Positions 1-7,148 of a stretch of DNA of 14,435 nt are shown piece after piece; position 1 is the first letter of the stretch, and every line of letters starts with the position of its first letter. Below the pieces are notes generated by a model that was given only the letters and a program-made list of their open reading frames with translations, did no database searches and was not told where the DNA came from. Location: contig DUJZ01000033.1 of assembly GCA_013329565.1 (NCBI GenBank), positions 1-14,435 of the forward strand, written 5' to 3'. The stretch comes from Methanomassiliicoccales archaeon. GTDB lineage: Archaea; Thermoplasmatota; Thermoplasmata; Methanomassiliicoccales; UBA472. A program made the translations under genes and the position numbers.

Positions 1-195
1 CACCACCGTCCGGGTCCTCTCCTTGTAGGAGGTCCGCTTGTACTCGTCCGCCGACGCGGGGTCCAGGAAACTGGTGACGTACCAGAGGCTGTAGGTGTCG
101 AGCAGAGCCCATTCCACCCCGTCGCGCTCTCGCACTTCCAGTACCTTTCCCACCGTCCCGGTGACCCTGTACTTCGCGATATCTCCTACTTGCAT
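1..195 (-). CDS. DUF2098-like small protein, C-terminus cut by window edge
   Basis: The reading frame opens with ATG at 195 and stays open to base 1 (65 codons seen), so the C-terminus lies outside the window. It begins MQVGDIAKYRVTGTVGKV and continues with a segment containing WALLDTYSLWYVTSFLDP. The pattern of 'G..vrY..TGTvGkV..i....g..WalLD...L.Y...yL' resembles the DUF2098 family of small proteins found mostly in methanogens. Its function is not known to me. It starts 8 nt after the mcrA stop, with AAGGTG as a weak ribosome-binding sequence and no terminator between, so it is probably the last or a late gene of the mcr transcript. The family call rests on remembered consensus, not on a search. 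Confidence 0.65.
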   Translation of the reverse strand, partial: MQVGDIAKYRVTGTVGKVLEVRERDGVEWALLDTYSLWYVTSFLDPASADEYKRTSYKERTRTVV

Positions 196-203
196 TGGAC
201 ACC

Positions 204-1868
204 TTACTTAGCGGGGATGATGGCGGTCCTCTCACCCATGGGCACGAACTCCCTCAGGCAGCCGCGACCGAACTCCTTGGTTATGTTCGCGAAATCGAAC
301 GGGAGGTTCTTGTCGGCGAATGCGATCTTTATGAGGGGACTGCACACATAGGCGTCTCCGCGAGCGGCGTGGGGGGCCATGGCGATACCGCAGTATCCGC
401 TCAGGTGACCAACGTTCATGGCGTAGTTCGGGAAGTTCGGACCGCGCAGCTCGTGCGGCAGACCCTCGTCGCTCCGGTAGGAGAACGAGTTGGCGGCACC
501 GCACATGTCCTGCAGGTCGTATCCGTAGAACCCGAGCCTTCCAAGCCTCTCACGGTGCTGGTACATAGAGAGGTACCATCCGTTGACACCTGCGTTGGCG
601 TTACCAGTGGCCATCGCGACACCGATACCGGTGGCGGCAGCGGCGACGGTCGCCCTCTGGGACCCACCGAAGTGGGATTCCATGGCGGCCGGGTAGCGCT
701 CGTACATCTCCAGGGCGTAGGAGTTGATCTCGGACCCGAGCTTCTCGATGAGCTCAGAGGACGGCTTGCTCTTGCAGAACCCGCCGTACTTGTCCTTGAT
801 GTGGTCCACTGCCCAGTAGGTGTAGTCCTCCAGGATGTTGTCGGTGTAGGCGGCGGTGGCGTACTGAGTGAACCCGACCCCTCCGGACATGTATGATCCG
901 AGGTATATCTGGTCCAATATCACTGCTCCCATGGCGACAGCTTCCAGAGATGACCTGGCGGGGTCGTCCGGCTTGGTCCTGGTGCTCTGGACCATATCGG
1001 CCATAACACCGAACGGAATTCCACCGGGCTCGTTGGGGCCCCTGGCCCTCCTGGCGGGCATCATGGTACCCATTTCCACCACTGCGGCGTGCTTGGCGGC
1101 GAAGGCGAAGTCGGCGATAGCGGCTTCACCGGCAGCCAGCCGGTACGCGGTGATGAAGGCCATGGAGATCTGCATCGCAGAGTGCCTGGAGATCGTACCA
1201 CCATCGCACACGCGTCCGACGATGGACGGAACACGGACGACCTGCCACAGCTTCTTGCCGACAGCGGCCTTCAGCTGCTTGGCCTGGTCCGCGGGGAACT
1301 CCTTGTTGATGTCGATGACGAAGCACTTGTCGATCTCGTCGATCAACTCGTCGTCGCCAGAGAACACCTTGACGTAGGAGTCCTTCACCATCTCAGGGCA
1401 AAGCTCGGCCATGTGCTCCTGAACCACTGCGCCGCCTGGCATGGTGTGGTTGACAGCTTCCAGGTAGCGGTTTATGGTCTCGGGGGTGACCTCCTTCGAC
1501 AGCCTCTTCTCTATAACGTTGTGGGCGACATCCAGACCGACGATGACGGTCCTGCGTATGTCGTCCCAGCACTGCTGCATGGCAGCGTTGTTGACCCAGT
1601 GCAGGTCATCGGCCTCGCCATAGATGTCCGTGTGGGACAGCTGGTAGGGCATCAAGACACGCTGGCCCAGAGCCACACCAACATCCTGGTTCATCATGGG
1701 GATCCCACGGGCCTTGGCAATCCTGTTGGACTGCTCAACCCACTCCCGCTTCCTCTTCGACTGTCTCCAGCCTCCGTAGGAATAGTGCTTGGAGCGGACC
1801 TCCGTGGGGTCCTCCTTGAACTTCTTGTGCATGGCGGCGATGAACATCTTGTCCTTTTCCTTCGCCAT
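204..1868 (-). CDS. mcrA: Methyl-coenzyme M reductase subunit alpha
   Basis: Catalytic subunit of MCR, which makes methane and the CoM-CoB heterodisulfide from methyl-CoM and coenzyme B in the cytoplasm. The protein has 554 residues, the usual length. The ATG at 1868 is preceded by GGAGGA at 1875-1880 (6 nt spacing), which fixes the start; a longer open frame reaching to 2012 lies inside mcrG and is not used. Visible family landmarks are Gln150 in GAVVQEHM (axial ligand of F430 nickel), Tyr336 in GGVGFTQY, His260 (methyl-His), Arg274 in [13 protein letters not shown] (methyl-Arg), Gln404 in GGSQRA, Gly449 (thioglycine), Asp454 and Cys456 (S-methyl-Cys) in GYDLQDMCG. The residue before Cys456 is Met, where the better-known enzymes have Gln. 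The gene starts 2 nt after mcrG and ends with TAA. Residue equivalences are by motif alignment to the Methanothermobacter enzyme. Confidence 0.98.
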   Translation of the reverse strand: MAKEKDKMFIAAMHKKFKEDPTEVRSKHYSYGGWRQSKRKREWVEQSNRIAKARGIPMMNQDVGVALGQRVLMPYQLSHTDIYGEADDLHWVNNAAMQQCWDDIRRTVIVGLDVAHNVIEKRLSKEVTPETINRYLEAVNHTMPGGAVVQEHMAELCPEMVKDSYVKVFSGDDELIDEIDKCFVIDINKEFPADQAKQLKAAVGKKLWQVVRVPSIVGRVCDGGTISRHSAMQISMAFITAYRLAAGEAAIADFAFAAKHAAVVEMGTMMPARRARGPNEPGGIPFGVMADMVQSTRTKPDDPARSSLEAVAMGAVILDQIYLGSYMSGGVGFTQYATAAYTDNILEDYTYWAVDHIKDKYGGFCKSKPSSELIEKLGSEINSYALEMYERYPAAMESHFGGSQRATVAAAATGIGVAMATGNANAGVNGWYLSMYQHRERLGRLGFYGYDLQDMCGAANSFSYRSDEGLPHELRGPNFPNYAMNVGHLSGYCGIAMAPHAARGDAYVCSPLIKIAFADKNLPFDFANITKEFGRGCLREFVPMGERTAIIPAK

Positions 1869-1870
1869 AT

Positions 1871-2653
1871 TTAGTCCTCCTTGACATCGAAGGGTTTGAA
1901 GCCGCACTTGGACCTGAGGGTGTGTATCCTGAGGTTCTGTCTCATGACCTCCTCGTCGTCCCTCATGTCCACGCCATCGGCGCGGAACATGGTGGTGTGC
2001 TCCTTCAACCACTTCTCGGGCATCGGCTTTCCGACCGGGACCGGCTTGTCCAACGGGACACCGACCTGGTCCTTCACGTACTCCACCTCGCCCTTCTTAG
2101 CGTTCCACCGGAACCTCTGCCAGGCATCGAACATCAATCCGTTCTCGTCCAGCCTGACGGCGTGTCCGTGCACGGTGGCTCCCCTGATGCCGGTCCTAGC
2201 GGAATCAAAGGTCTCGCCATCGATGAGTTCCTTGGCGACCTTTTCAACGTCCCTCTCCCTCATCTCGATGATCTGCCTTCCGGACAGGGTACCAGTGTCG
2301 ATCCCCCTGAATCTCCACATGTACATCTGCGCCCTCACGTACGGAACGATGGGGGCCCAGTATACGGAGTCAGTGAACTGAACGTACCTGATCCTGTCTC
2401 CCTTCTTCGCACCATCACTTGGCTCGACCAACGCCCTGATCGGGCAGTCGGGCTCGCTACCCTCGGCCAGCGGCGGGTGGATGGTTGCGTAGTCGGAACC
2501 GGGGACCCTGTGTCCCAAGATCTTGACCACGTCGTCCATCGGAACGTCGCGCAGCTTCTCCAGCTTAACGCTAGGGTCCATGAACCGTCTGCGGTTCTTG
2601 GCGGGCAGGGTGTTGCCAGGATAAAATTGTGCCTTGTACTTTGTCTTAGCCAT
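1871..2653 (-). CDS. mcrG: Methyl-coenzyme M reductase subunit gamma
   Basis: Gamma subunit of the (alpha beta gamma)2 MCR complex; it lines the coenzyme M/F430 pocket. The 260-residue protein has the usual length and the family motifs [20 protein letters not shown] (Arg126, probably the residue that contacts coenzyme M, Arg120 in the Methanothermobacter enzyme) and [16 protein letters not shown] (residues 157-172). The ATG at 2653 follows the mcrD stop by 1 nt, with a GGTG ribosome-binding sequence inside the end of mcrD. Its last codons (GAG GAC TAA) in turn carry the GGAGGA that serves mcrA, so translation of the two genes is probably coupled. mcrC, which lies between mcrD and mcrG in many methanogens, is absent. 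Confidence 0.97.
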   Translation of the reverse strand: MAKTKYKAQFYPGNTLPAKNRRRFMDPSVKLEKLRDVPMDDVVKILGHRVPGSDYATIHPPLAEGSEPDCPIRALVEPSDGAKKGDRIRYVQFTDSVYWAPIVPYVRAQMYMWRFRGIDTGTLSGRQIIEMRERDVEKVAKELIDGETFDSARTGIRGATVHGHAVRLDENGLMFDAWQRFRWNAKKGEVEYVKDQVGVPLDKPVPVGKPMPEKWLKEHTTMFRADGVDMRDDEEVMRQNLRIHTLRSKCGFKPFDVKED

Positions 2654-2654
2654 G

Positions 2655-3077
2655 TTATTTCACCAATCCTTTCTTGTAGTCTGAAGTAGTGGCCTGGAAC
2701 TTGTTGTAGCGACCTACCTCCAGGGTGAAGTTGAAGGGCAGTAATTCCTTGCATATCTCCTCAACTTCCTTCAGAGCCTGCGGGACGAAGTCGATGTCAC
2801 ATATCTCAACGAAAATGCGACCGACCTGTACCGTAAGCTCGATGTCCTCCCCTCTGACCTTGATCATCCTCCGTTCCGGGTGATTTACCGGATCTCCAGT
2901 ACCGGGGCCGGCCTTCATGATCGATGGCAGGCCTTCGCCCTGGATATTGATCTGCCTTACGTTCTTCACGGTGTACAGCTTGTTCAGCAACGCTTCCGTG
3001 GTGGACGCGGACAGCAGCCTCTCCGGGAAGATCTGGATCTCGGGTAGCGGGACTCCTTCAGAGGTAAGCGTACTCAT
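2655..3077 (-). CDS. mcrD: Methyl-coenzyme M reductase operon protein D
   Basis: McrD is encoded in most mcr operons but is not a subunit of the finished enzyme; it is thought to help assembly or delivery of cofactor F430 to MCR. The 140-residue protein shows the McrD pattern: [20 protein letters not shown] near the N-terminus, a [12 protein letters not shown] segment, and [10 protein letters not shown] in the second half. The ATG at 3077 begins 2 nt after the mcrB stop; AAGGAG sits 11 nt upstream within the last codons of mcrB. The stop at 2655 is 1 nt from mcrG. It lies in the second position of the operon, as usual. Confidence 0.95.
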   Translation of the reverse strand: MSTLTSEGVPLPEIQIFPERLLSASTTEALLNKLYTVKNVRQINIQGEGLPSIMKAGPGTGDPVNHPERRMIKVRGEDIELTVQVGRIFVEICDIDFVPQALKEVEEICKELLPFNFTLEVGRYNKFQATTSDYKKGLVK

Positions 3078-3079
3078 TT

Positions 3080-4408
3080 TCAGCCCAGCTCCTTCAGCTT
3101 CTTGGCCTCCTTGCCGACCGTCTTCATGGGGCTCTTGAACTCCGCGATATCGCCGAAGATCTCCTTGAACACCAAGGAGGTGTTCTCAGCGCTGAAGTAC
3201 TGAGTACCAGCATCCAGAGCGCATCCAGCAGCGATGACGGGGTTAACAGTTCCCTTTGCATGCCTGGTGACCACGTGGTTTCCGTGGAACAGTCCCGGAC
3301 CGCCACCGCCATAGATGGAGTGGCTGAAGAAGGACATACCGACGGAAGTACCCATGGCCCTGCCGTAGTCTACACCGGGCAGGCTGGTCTCGTGCTCCAC
3401 CAGGTCGTTGTAGTACAGAATGGTGGACGGAACACCCTGAGCGGCCCTTGCGGCACCGATGTTCACACAGATCGCGGCGAGCATACCAGCAGACACGTAG
3501 GCGTTCCACAGCGGGTAGTCGGTCGTGACATACTCAACGAATCCAGAGGGGAACTTCTTTCCCTTCTTGATGACCTTGTCATCCAGGGCGCGGCCAACGA
3601 CGGAAGCGACGACGTCACCGACGGTGCCGGTCTTGCCGTTCTCCTTGACCCAGCTGTAGACCATGTTGTTGGCGTTCAGGCCCTGATAGGCCAGGGACAA
3701 CAGGTGCTGTCTCTCGAAGTTACCGATCGCGTCACCCATCTCGTAGGCGGCGGCGGTCTCGTAGATCGAGGAGAGAGCGGCGGCGTTCATGGCGTTCCTT
3801 CCAGTCAGCATGACTATGTGGTTGGCCATGATGTTCCTAAGGGCATATCCAGTACCCTCGTTCAGCTGCGGGACATCGAGAATGGACCTCAGGTTGGATC
3901 CCAGCATGTTGATGGTCTGCGGGTATCTGCCCCAGACAGCGGCCTTGACCATGGAGGCCTCGAACATGTTCACGTCGAACTGGTCGATGATCGCCTCGGT
4001 CACGGCGGCAGCAACGGTGGTAAATCCAGTGGTGTACTCGGCACCGGCCTCTATCCTAACGGACGGAACGGTGACGACCATCCTCTTACCAGCATCCTTC
4101 AACTGAACCTCAGTGTCGTCGTCCTTGGCGACCTTGACGATGTCAGCGATCCTCTTCTTCAATTTGTCAGCGTTCGCCACTACAGCGAGGTCCAGAACCC
4201 TGCCTGGAACGTTCAATCCGCCAACCGCTCCGGTCTTGAGACCTTTCTCAATACCCTCGAGGTTGACAGCGATCGTTCTCTTGGTCAGAGATATGGTTCG
4301 CTTAATGGCGGCGTTGTTTAACGGACTCAATGCGTCGAGAGGCACGTCTTTCTCGATTAGTTTGCCTCTGTCGTCATACAAGTCCACCTTGTCCTTGTAT
4401 TTTGCCAT
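3080..4408 (-). CDS. mcrB: Methyl-coenzyme M reductase subunit beta
   Basis: Beta subunit of MCR, contributing to the active-site channel that binds coenzyme B. The protein has 442 residues (family about 440). Landmarks are [13 protein letters not shown] (Phe360, Phe361, Tyr366) and GNHVVTRH (His378, equivalent to the coenzyme-B-contacting His379), plus the N-terminal [18 protein letters not shown]. The start at 4408 is marked by a very strong ribosome-binding site, AGGAGGT at 4414-4420, spaced 5 nt. It is the first gene of mcrBDGA and has a 262-bp AT-rich upstream region with a candidate promoter and inverted repeats. It ends with TGA, 2 nt before mcrD. Confidence 0.98.
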   Translation of the reverse strand: MAKYKDKVDLYDDRGKLIEKDVPLDALSPLNNAAIKRTISLTKRTIAVNLEGIEKGLKTGAVGGLNVPGRVLDLAVVANADKLKKRIADIVKVAKDDDTEVQLKDAGKRMVVTVPSVRIEAGAEYTTGFTTVAAAVTEAIIDQFDVNMFEASMVKAAVWGRYPQTINMLGSNLRSILDVPQLNEGTGYALRNIMANHIVMLTGRNAMNAAALSSIYETAAAYEMGDAIGNFERQHLLSLAYQGLNANNMVYSWVKENGKTGTVGDVVASVVGRALDDKVIKKGKKFPSGFVEYVTTDYPLWNAYVSAGMLAAICVNIGAARAAQGVPSTILYYNDLVEHETSLPGVDYGRAMGTSVGMSFFSHSIYGGGGPGLFHGNHVVTRHAKGTVNPVIAAGCALDAGTQYFSAENTSLVFKEIFGDIAEFKSPMKTVGKEAKKLKELG

Positions 4409-4413
4409 TTTTT

Positions 4414-4420
4414 ACCTCCT
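4414..4420 (-). promoter_or_regulatory. Strong ribosome-binding site of mcrB
   Basis: AGGAGGT, close to a full match to the anti-Shine-Dalgarno end of 16S rRNA, 5 nt before the mcrB ATG. It is the strongest such site in the window, as expected for a highly expressed operon, and implies a leadered mRNA in contrast to the leaderless promoters at 8744-8838. Confidence 0.85.
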
Positions 4421-4437
4421 TTCAATAGCTCGGTCCC

Positions 4438-4464
4438 CTCAAGCAGACTTGCATCAATCTTGAG
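4438..4464 (-). promoter_or_regulatory. Hairpin in the mcrB leader
   Basis: CTCAAG at 4438-4443 and CTTGAG at 4459-4464 form a perfect 6-bp stem with a 15-nt loop, about 18 nt upstream of the mcrB Shine-Dalgarno site. If transcription starts near 4483 the hairpin lies wholly in the leader. It could affect mRNA stability or translation; the stem is short and may be accidental. Confidence 0.35.
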
Positions 4465-4504
4465 AAAACCGGTACCCCTTGCGGACTCGACAATGTATAG
4501 TTAG

Positions 4505-4518
4505 AATATAAGCTTGAT
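4505..4518 (-). promoter_or_regulatory. Candidate TATA box and BRE of the mcr operon
   Basis: On the minus strand TTATATT (4505-4511) follows ATCAAGC (4512-4518), which could act as BRE. A start about 25 nt downstream, near 4483, would give a leader of about 75 nt containing the hairpin and the strong ribosome-binding site. A second TATA-like string, ACTATACA (4494-4501), is an alternative. Assignment is by sequence only. Confidence 0.5.
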
Positions 4519-4519
4519 G

Positions 4520-4540
4520 ATGGATGGATAGTCCATCCAT
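4520..4540. promoter_or_regulatory. Perfect 9-bp inverted repeat (probable operator) upstream of mcrB
   Basis: Arms ATGGATGGA (4520-4528) and TCCATCCAT (4532-4540) are separated by TAG, a perfect palindrome apart from its centre. It ends 2 bp upstream of the presumed BRE/TATA of the mcr promoter, which is where archaeal activators, and some repressors, bind. A dimeric helix-turn-helix regulator is the likely ligand; the Lrp-type protein encoded at 6557-7039 is one candidate. Confidence 0.55.
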
Positions 4541-4557
4541 GTTAAACAATAGCTTAA

Positions 4558-4581
4558 TTTTTGTCTCACCCCAGACAAAAA
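4558..4581. promoter_or_regulatory. Second perfect 9-bp inverted repeat upstream of mcrB
   Basis: Arms TTTTTGTCT (4558-4566) and AGACAAAAA (4573-4581) flank the 6-nt CACCCC. It lies about 50 bp upstream of the presumed mcr TATA box and about 90 bp beyond the tfuA stop. As RNA it would be a weak AT-rich stem without a trailing U-tract, so an operator is more likely than a terminator. The half-site TTTGTC/GACAAA recurs in the 10886-11039 promoter region. Confidence 0.45.
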
Positions 4582-4670
4582 CCGTCGAGTTTTAACGTCC
4601 TAAATTTTTTTAATATTTTTTTTATTGAATATAACAGTGCTTTTCATTTTTAATTTATTTTCAACGAGCA

Positions 4671-5324
4671 TTATAATAATTTATATGGCTGCTCGCAGGC
4701 GTCCTTGATGAATTTGAGCACGGTTATCGCGTCCTCCTTTTTAATATCTCGGTAATTATCCGCAAAAAACCGGTCAAATTCCTCGAAATGGCTTTTGCCC
4801 AATCTCCGGCGAGCAACCTCGAGGAAGGCTGGGACCGTCCTACGGGGATAATAGATCGATCGCATCTCGCTCAATATCCCGGCCCTCTGCGCCGTATCTA
4901 TCACATCAGCCATCCAGGCCGCGTCCAGAAGGACCCGCAGATTAACCAGCGGCTCGGACAATGGCTCCATGGTCTCCGGGTCGAAGACCAACGCCACCTC
5001 GTCGTCCCCCTGCACCTCCTCGCTGGCGTACATTTTGAAGATTTGTCCCACGCCGATCATTCCGTAATGACCCATCTCGGCGGCGCGGAGCGCCCCCATG
5101 CTTCCTCCGCCGACCACCTTCACCTTGCGGTTCAGTAGCGAAAGTATCTCCCGGTGGCCGACCGAGCAGCTTTGCAGAAAAACGCCGTCGATAATGCCTA
5201 CTAGCTCAACGCCTTCCAGACGCTGCAGGTCCCCCCGCTTGACTGGCGGACGGTAATCTGCGTCCAGGATATCCTTGGCCTCGGCGAGAGGGAGGCTCGG
5301 CCCCAGATAGATAACCGGCCTCAT
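4671..5324 (-). CDS. tfuA: TfuA-like protein, partner of YcaO in McrA thioamidation
   Basis: TfuA works with YcaO to convert a glycine of McrA into thioglycine; TfuA is thought to recruit or supply sulfur while YcaO activates the amide with ATP. The 217-residue protein has the TfuA-domain pattern: VIYLGPSLPLAEAKDIL (residues 4-20), YRPPVKRGDL (24-33), GIIDGVFLQSCSVGHREIL (43-61), GGGSMGALRAAEMGHYGMIG (72-91) and DDEVALVF (107-114). The ATG overlaps the ycaO stop in an ATGA arrangement (5321-5324), so the two are translationally coupled. It ends with TAA, followed by the mcr control region and then mcrB. The archaeal role is established genetically in Methanosarcina; here it is inferred from family and context. 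Confidence 0.93.
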   Translation of the reverse strand: MRPVIYLGPSLPLAEAKDILDADYRPPVKRGDLQRLEGVELVGIIDGVFLQSCSVGHREILSLLNRKVKVVGGGSMGALRAAEMGHYGMIGVGQIFKMYASEEVQGDDEVALVFDPETMEPLSEPLVNLRVLLDAAWMADVIDTAQRAGILSEMRSIYYPRRTVPAFLEVARRRLGKSHFEEFDRFFADNYRDIKKEDAITVLKFIKDACEQPYKLL

Positions 5325-6514
5325 GCCACCAGCCTCGGTCCCAGGCGGTCCATGTCCATGGCGTATATCTCCATCCCAGGTATGATCACGCGCACGACTG
5401 GAACGCCAAGCTCCGGTCTGGTGAGCTCCACCACGATGACCTTCTCGAAACCGCGTTCCATCAGATGGTCCAGGACCACCTCGATGTCCTCCAGGAGGTC
5501 CTTGGTGTCGAACTCCGGGAAGTCGGAGATGCTGACCCCCTCGGAAGGGGAGAAGTACATGGAGTTCATGGCCTTCATTCGCTCATATCCAAGCGTGCGA
5601 TTCAGGTCGGCCTTGGTGGTGTCCTCGCGGGCGCCGTGTATCTGTGTGCAGCGGCTCTGAGCGACCTCGGTCAGCGCTCGGATCGCCGCCACCCTTGGGC
5701 TCAGGTGAGCTCCCACTCCCAGGTTCAGCAGGGCGGGGTCCTTCATCCTCACGTCGTCCGCTGCCGCGGCGATGGTCGGAATGCCGACATCACTGGTGAG
5801 GTCCTTGAGATGCACTTCGACGCCTTGCTTCCTGAACTTGTCCAGAAGGTCGCTCACCACCGGGCAATCGTCCCCGACGACGATCTCGCCGCGGGGTTTC
5901 CGTCTGGCCTCGCATATAGACCAGGCGTCTCGTTCCACGACCTCGCACATGGCGTGCAGTATCGCCTCTTCGAGGTTGTTGCCGGACGCCAGGCCGTTCG
6001 TGTTGCTCCTGAAGAGCTGGAGGTCCTTGTTCGATCCGTAAGGATGGTACACCGCCCCGGCCGGCACCCAGATGTCCTCACCCTCGATGAGGTCGTACCC
6101 CTTCACCCAGGCGATGGGATGGAAGTTGACATGGACGTTGATCATCTGAGGAAGTATCAGCGAGCGGGGGTCGACGGCGTTCTCGGAGGCCATCATGTTC
6201 TCCATGAGGTCCCGCCGGACCTTCTCGTCCTTCGGTTCGGCCGAGTAGCGTTCCATGGCTTCCATGATCGCTGACACGCGGGCCTGTTCCCGGCTGGCGC
6301 CCTTGCCGTTGTAGATGGATATCGCTCCCTCCTTCGCCCCGGGGCGGATGCTGGAGAACACCGGAATGCCGATGCGGTCCAGATCGGTGATGTCCGCCAC
6401 ACGGGTTATTCCGGCCGCGGGGAGCAGCGGCTCTACCCGTCTCAGGGTGGCCCTGGGGCTGATCGCCCGGTGACCGTCCTTGGTGTACGTCTTGGGAACA
6501 GGGTGGAGTTCCAT
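5321..6514 (-). CDS. ycaO: YcaO-family ATP-dependent enzyme for McrA thioglycine formation
   Basis: YcaO proteins phosphorylate a peptide amide with ATP so that a nucleophile can attack; the methanogen type, with TfuA, makes the thioglycine of McrA. The 397-residue protein carries the YcaO nucleotide-binding signatures: S81-x3-E85-x2-E88-R in ARVSAIMEAMERYSAE, the NGLASGNNLEEAILHAMCEV block (173-192) continuing to ERD (E191, E194), and LTEVAQSR (E283, R288). No C-terminal PxPxP tail, typical of azoline-forming YcaOs, is present. The start is taken as ATG 6514, preceded by GGAGGT at 6526-6531; a TTG nine codons earlier is possible but has no better signal. It lies 42 nt after the Lrp gene and overlaps tfuA by 4 nt. 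Its location next to mcr supports MCR modification as the role. Confidence 0.93.
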   Translation of the reverse strand: MELHPVPKTYTKDGHRAISPRATLRRVEPLLPAAGITRVADITDLDRIGIPVFSSIRPGAKEGAISIYNGKGASREQARVSAIMEAMERYSAEPKDEKVRRDLMENMMASENAVDPRSLILPQMINVHVNFHPIAWVKGYDLIEGEDIWVPAGAVYHPYGSNKDLQLFRSNTNGLASGNNLEEAILHAMCEVVERDAWSICEARRKPRGEIVVGDDCPVVSDLLDKFRKQGVEVHLKDLTSDVGIPTIAAAADDVRMKDPALLNLGVGAHLSPRVAAIRALTEVAQSRCTQIHGAREDTTKADLNRTLGYERMKAMNSMYFSPSEGVSISDFPEFDTKDLLEDIEVVLDHLMERGFEKVIVVELTRPELGVPVVRVIIPGMEIYAMDMDRLGPRLVA

Positions 6515-6556
6515 GGGTGGGAAGAACCTCCGAGGAATCAAAAAGCTTTTGCGTGG

Positions 6557-7039
6557 TCAGTCCCGGGACCCTTCGCTCTCTGCCAACGGCAGGGCCAGAT
6601 CGAAGATGGCGTCCTCGTTGATCGGGATCCGTTCGATAAGGATGTCGACCTCCACCCTCTGCACGTTCGGAATGTTGACGATCTTGTCCTGTATCAGGTC
6701 GTACAAGCTGTCCACGCTGCTCGCGTAGACCTCGCATATGAGGGAGTGGTCCCCGAACACCTTGTAGGCGTACTGGATGCCGGGGAACTTCTTCAGCTCG
6801 TCGATCACCGTGCTCAGCGGAGAACCGACCACCTGGAGCCCGATCAGGGCGCGCATCAGGCCCAATTTTCCGGTGTTCACCTGCATGGTGTAGGCGTTGA
6901 CGTACCCGTCATCCTCTAGGCGGGAGATGCGCCGACTGACCGTGGCCTTGGACACCCCGAGCTGATCCCCGATGGTCCCCAGGTTCGCCCGGGCGTTCTT
7001 CCTCAACATCCTGAGTATCTCTAGGTCGATGAGGTCCAT
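6557..7039 (-). CDS. Lrp/AsnC-family transcriptional regulator
   Basis: A 160-residue protein with the standard Lrp/AsnC layout: N-terminal helix-turn-helix (MDLIDLEILRMLRKNARANL then QLGVSKATVSRRISRLEDDG, residues 1-45) and a C-terminal RAM ligand-binding/oligomerisation domain (about 65-140; GDHSLICEVYA at 96-106). Such proteins bind DNA as dimers or octamers and often respond to amino acids. The start is taken as ATG 7039, matching the family N-terminus; a GTG at 7048 is an alternative. It is the first gene of a probable lrp-ycaO-tfuA transcript, only 42 nt before ycaO, and is the obvious candidate to control this cluster or mcrBDGA. An AAAAGCTTTT palindrome (6541-6550) lies in the 42-nt gap. 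Ligand and targets are unknown. Confidence 0.9.
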   Translation of the reverse strand: MDLIDLEILRMLRKNARANLGTIGDQLGVSKATVSRRISRLEDDGYVNAYTMQVNTGKLGLMRALIGLQVVGSPLSTVIDELKKFPGIQYAYKVFGDHSLICEVYASSVDSLYDLIQDKIVNIPNVQRVEVDILIERIPINEDAIFDLALPLAESEGSRD

Positions 7040-7049
7040 GGTAAACACT

Positions 7050-7062
7050 GCAAATAAATTGC
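7050..7062. promoter_or_regulatory. Palindromic GCAA-N5-TTGC site in front of the Lrp gene
   Basis: A 13-bp near-palindrome with arms GCAA (7050-7053) and TTGC (7059-7062) sits at the predicted start of transcription of the Lrp gene, 11 bp from its ATG. Lrp-family proteins commonly repress their own genes through AT-rich palindromes of about this size. Function is inferred from position only. Confidence 0.35.
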
Positions 7063-7083
7063 ATATTGACCATTGGCAACGCT

Positions 7084-7091
7084 ATTATATT
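7084..7091 (-). promoter_or_regulatory. Candidate TATA box of the lrp-ycaO-tfuA transcript
   Basis: AATATAAT on the minus strand. A start about 25 nt downstream (near 7061) gives a leader of about 22 nt and falls in the palindrome at 7050-7062. No strong ribosome-binding site is seen before the Lrp start. Confidence 0.4.
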
Positions 7092-7103
7092 GAACTTTGT
7101 TTC

Positions 7104-7126
7104 AAAAATGTAATGAAATTAAAAAA
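7104..7126 (-). terminator. T-rich terminator after the DUF169 gene
   Basis: On the minus strand, T6 (7121-7126) and T5 (7104-7108) tracts lie within 50 nt of the DUF169 stop codon. Oligo-T runs without a strong hairpin are the usual archaeal termination signal, so this probably separates the DUF169 gene from the Lrp gene. Confidence 0.45.
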
Positions 7127-7148
7127 TATTTTGTAAAAGAGTTTGGAT

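Noticed and set aside
1089-1874. Plus-strand open frame opposite mcrA
   Set aside because: Same shadow pattern (Val/Leu/Asp/Gly-rich), no recognisable domain, no promoter or ribosome-binding site.
1869-2012. In-frame extension of mcrA upstream to 2012
   Set aside because: It lies wholly in mcrG, its translation is low-complexity Arg/His-rich and unlike McrA, and the ATG at 1868 has a GGAGGA ribosome-binding site.
3260-4321. Long plus-strand open frame (353 codons) opposite mcrB
   Set aside because: A shadow of a GC-rich coding strand: Val/Gly/His-rich product with no family features, entirely antisense to a certain gene.
4558-4581. Reading the TTTTTGTCT repeat as a tfuA terminator
   Set aside because: On the minus strand the stem is followed by A-rich sequence, not a T-tract, and it lies about 90 bp beyond the stop.
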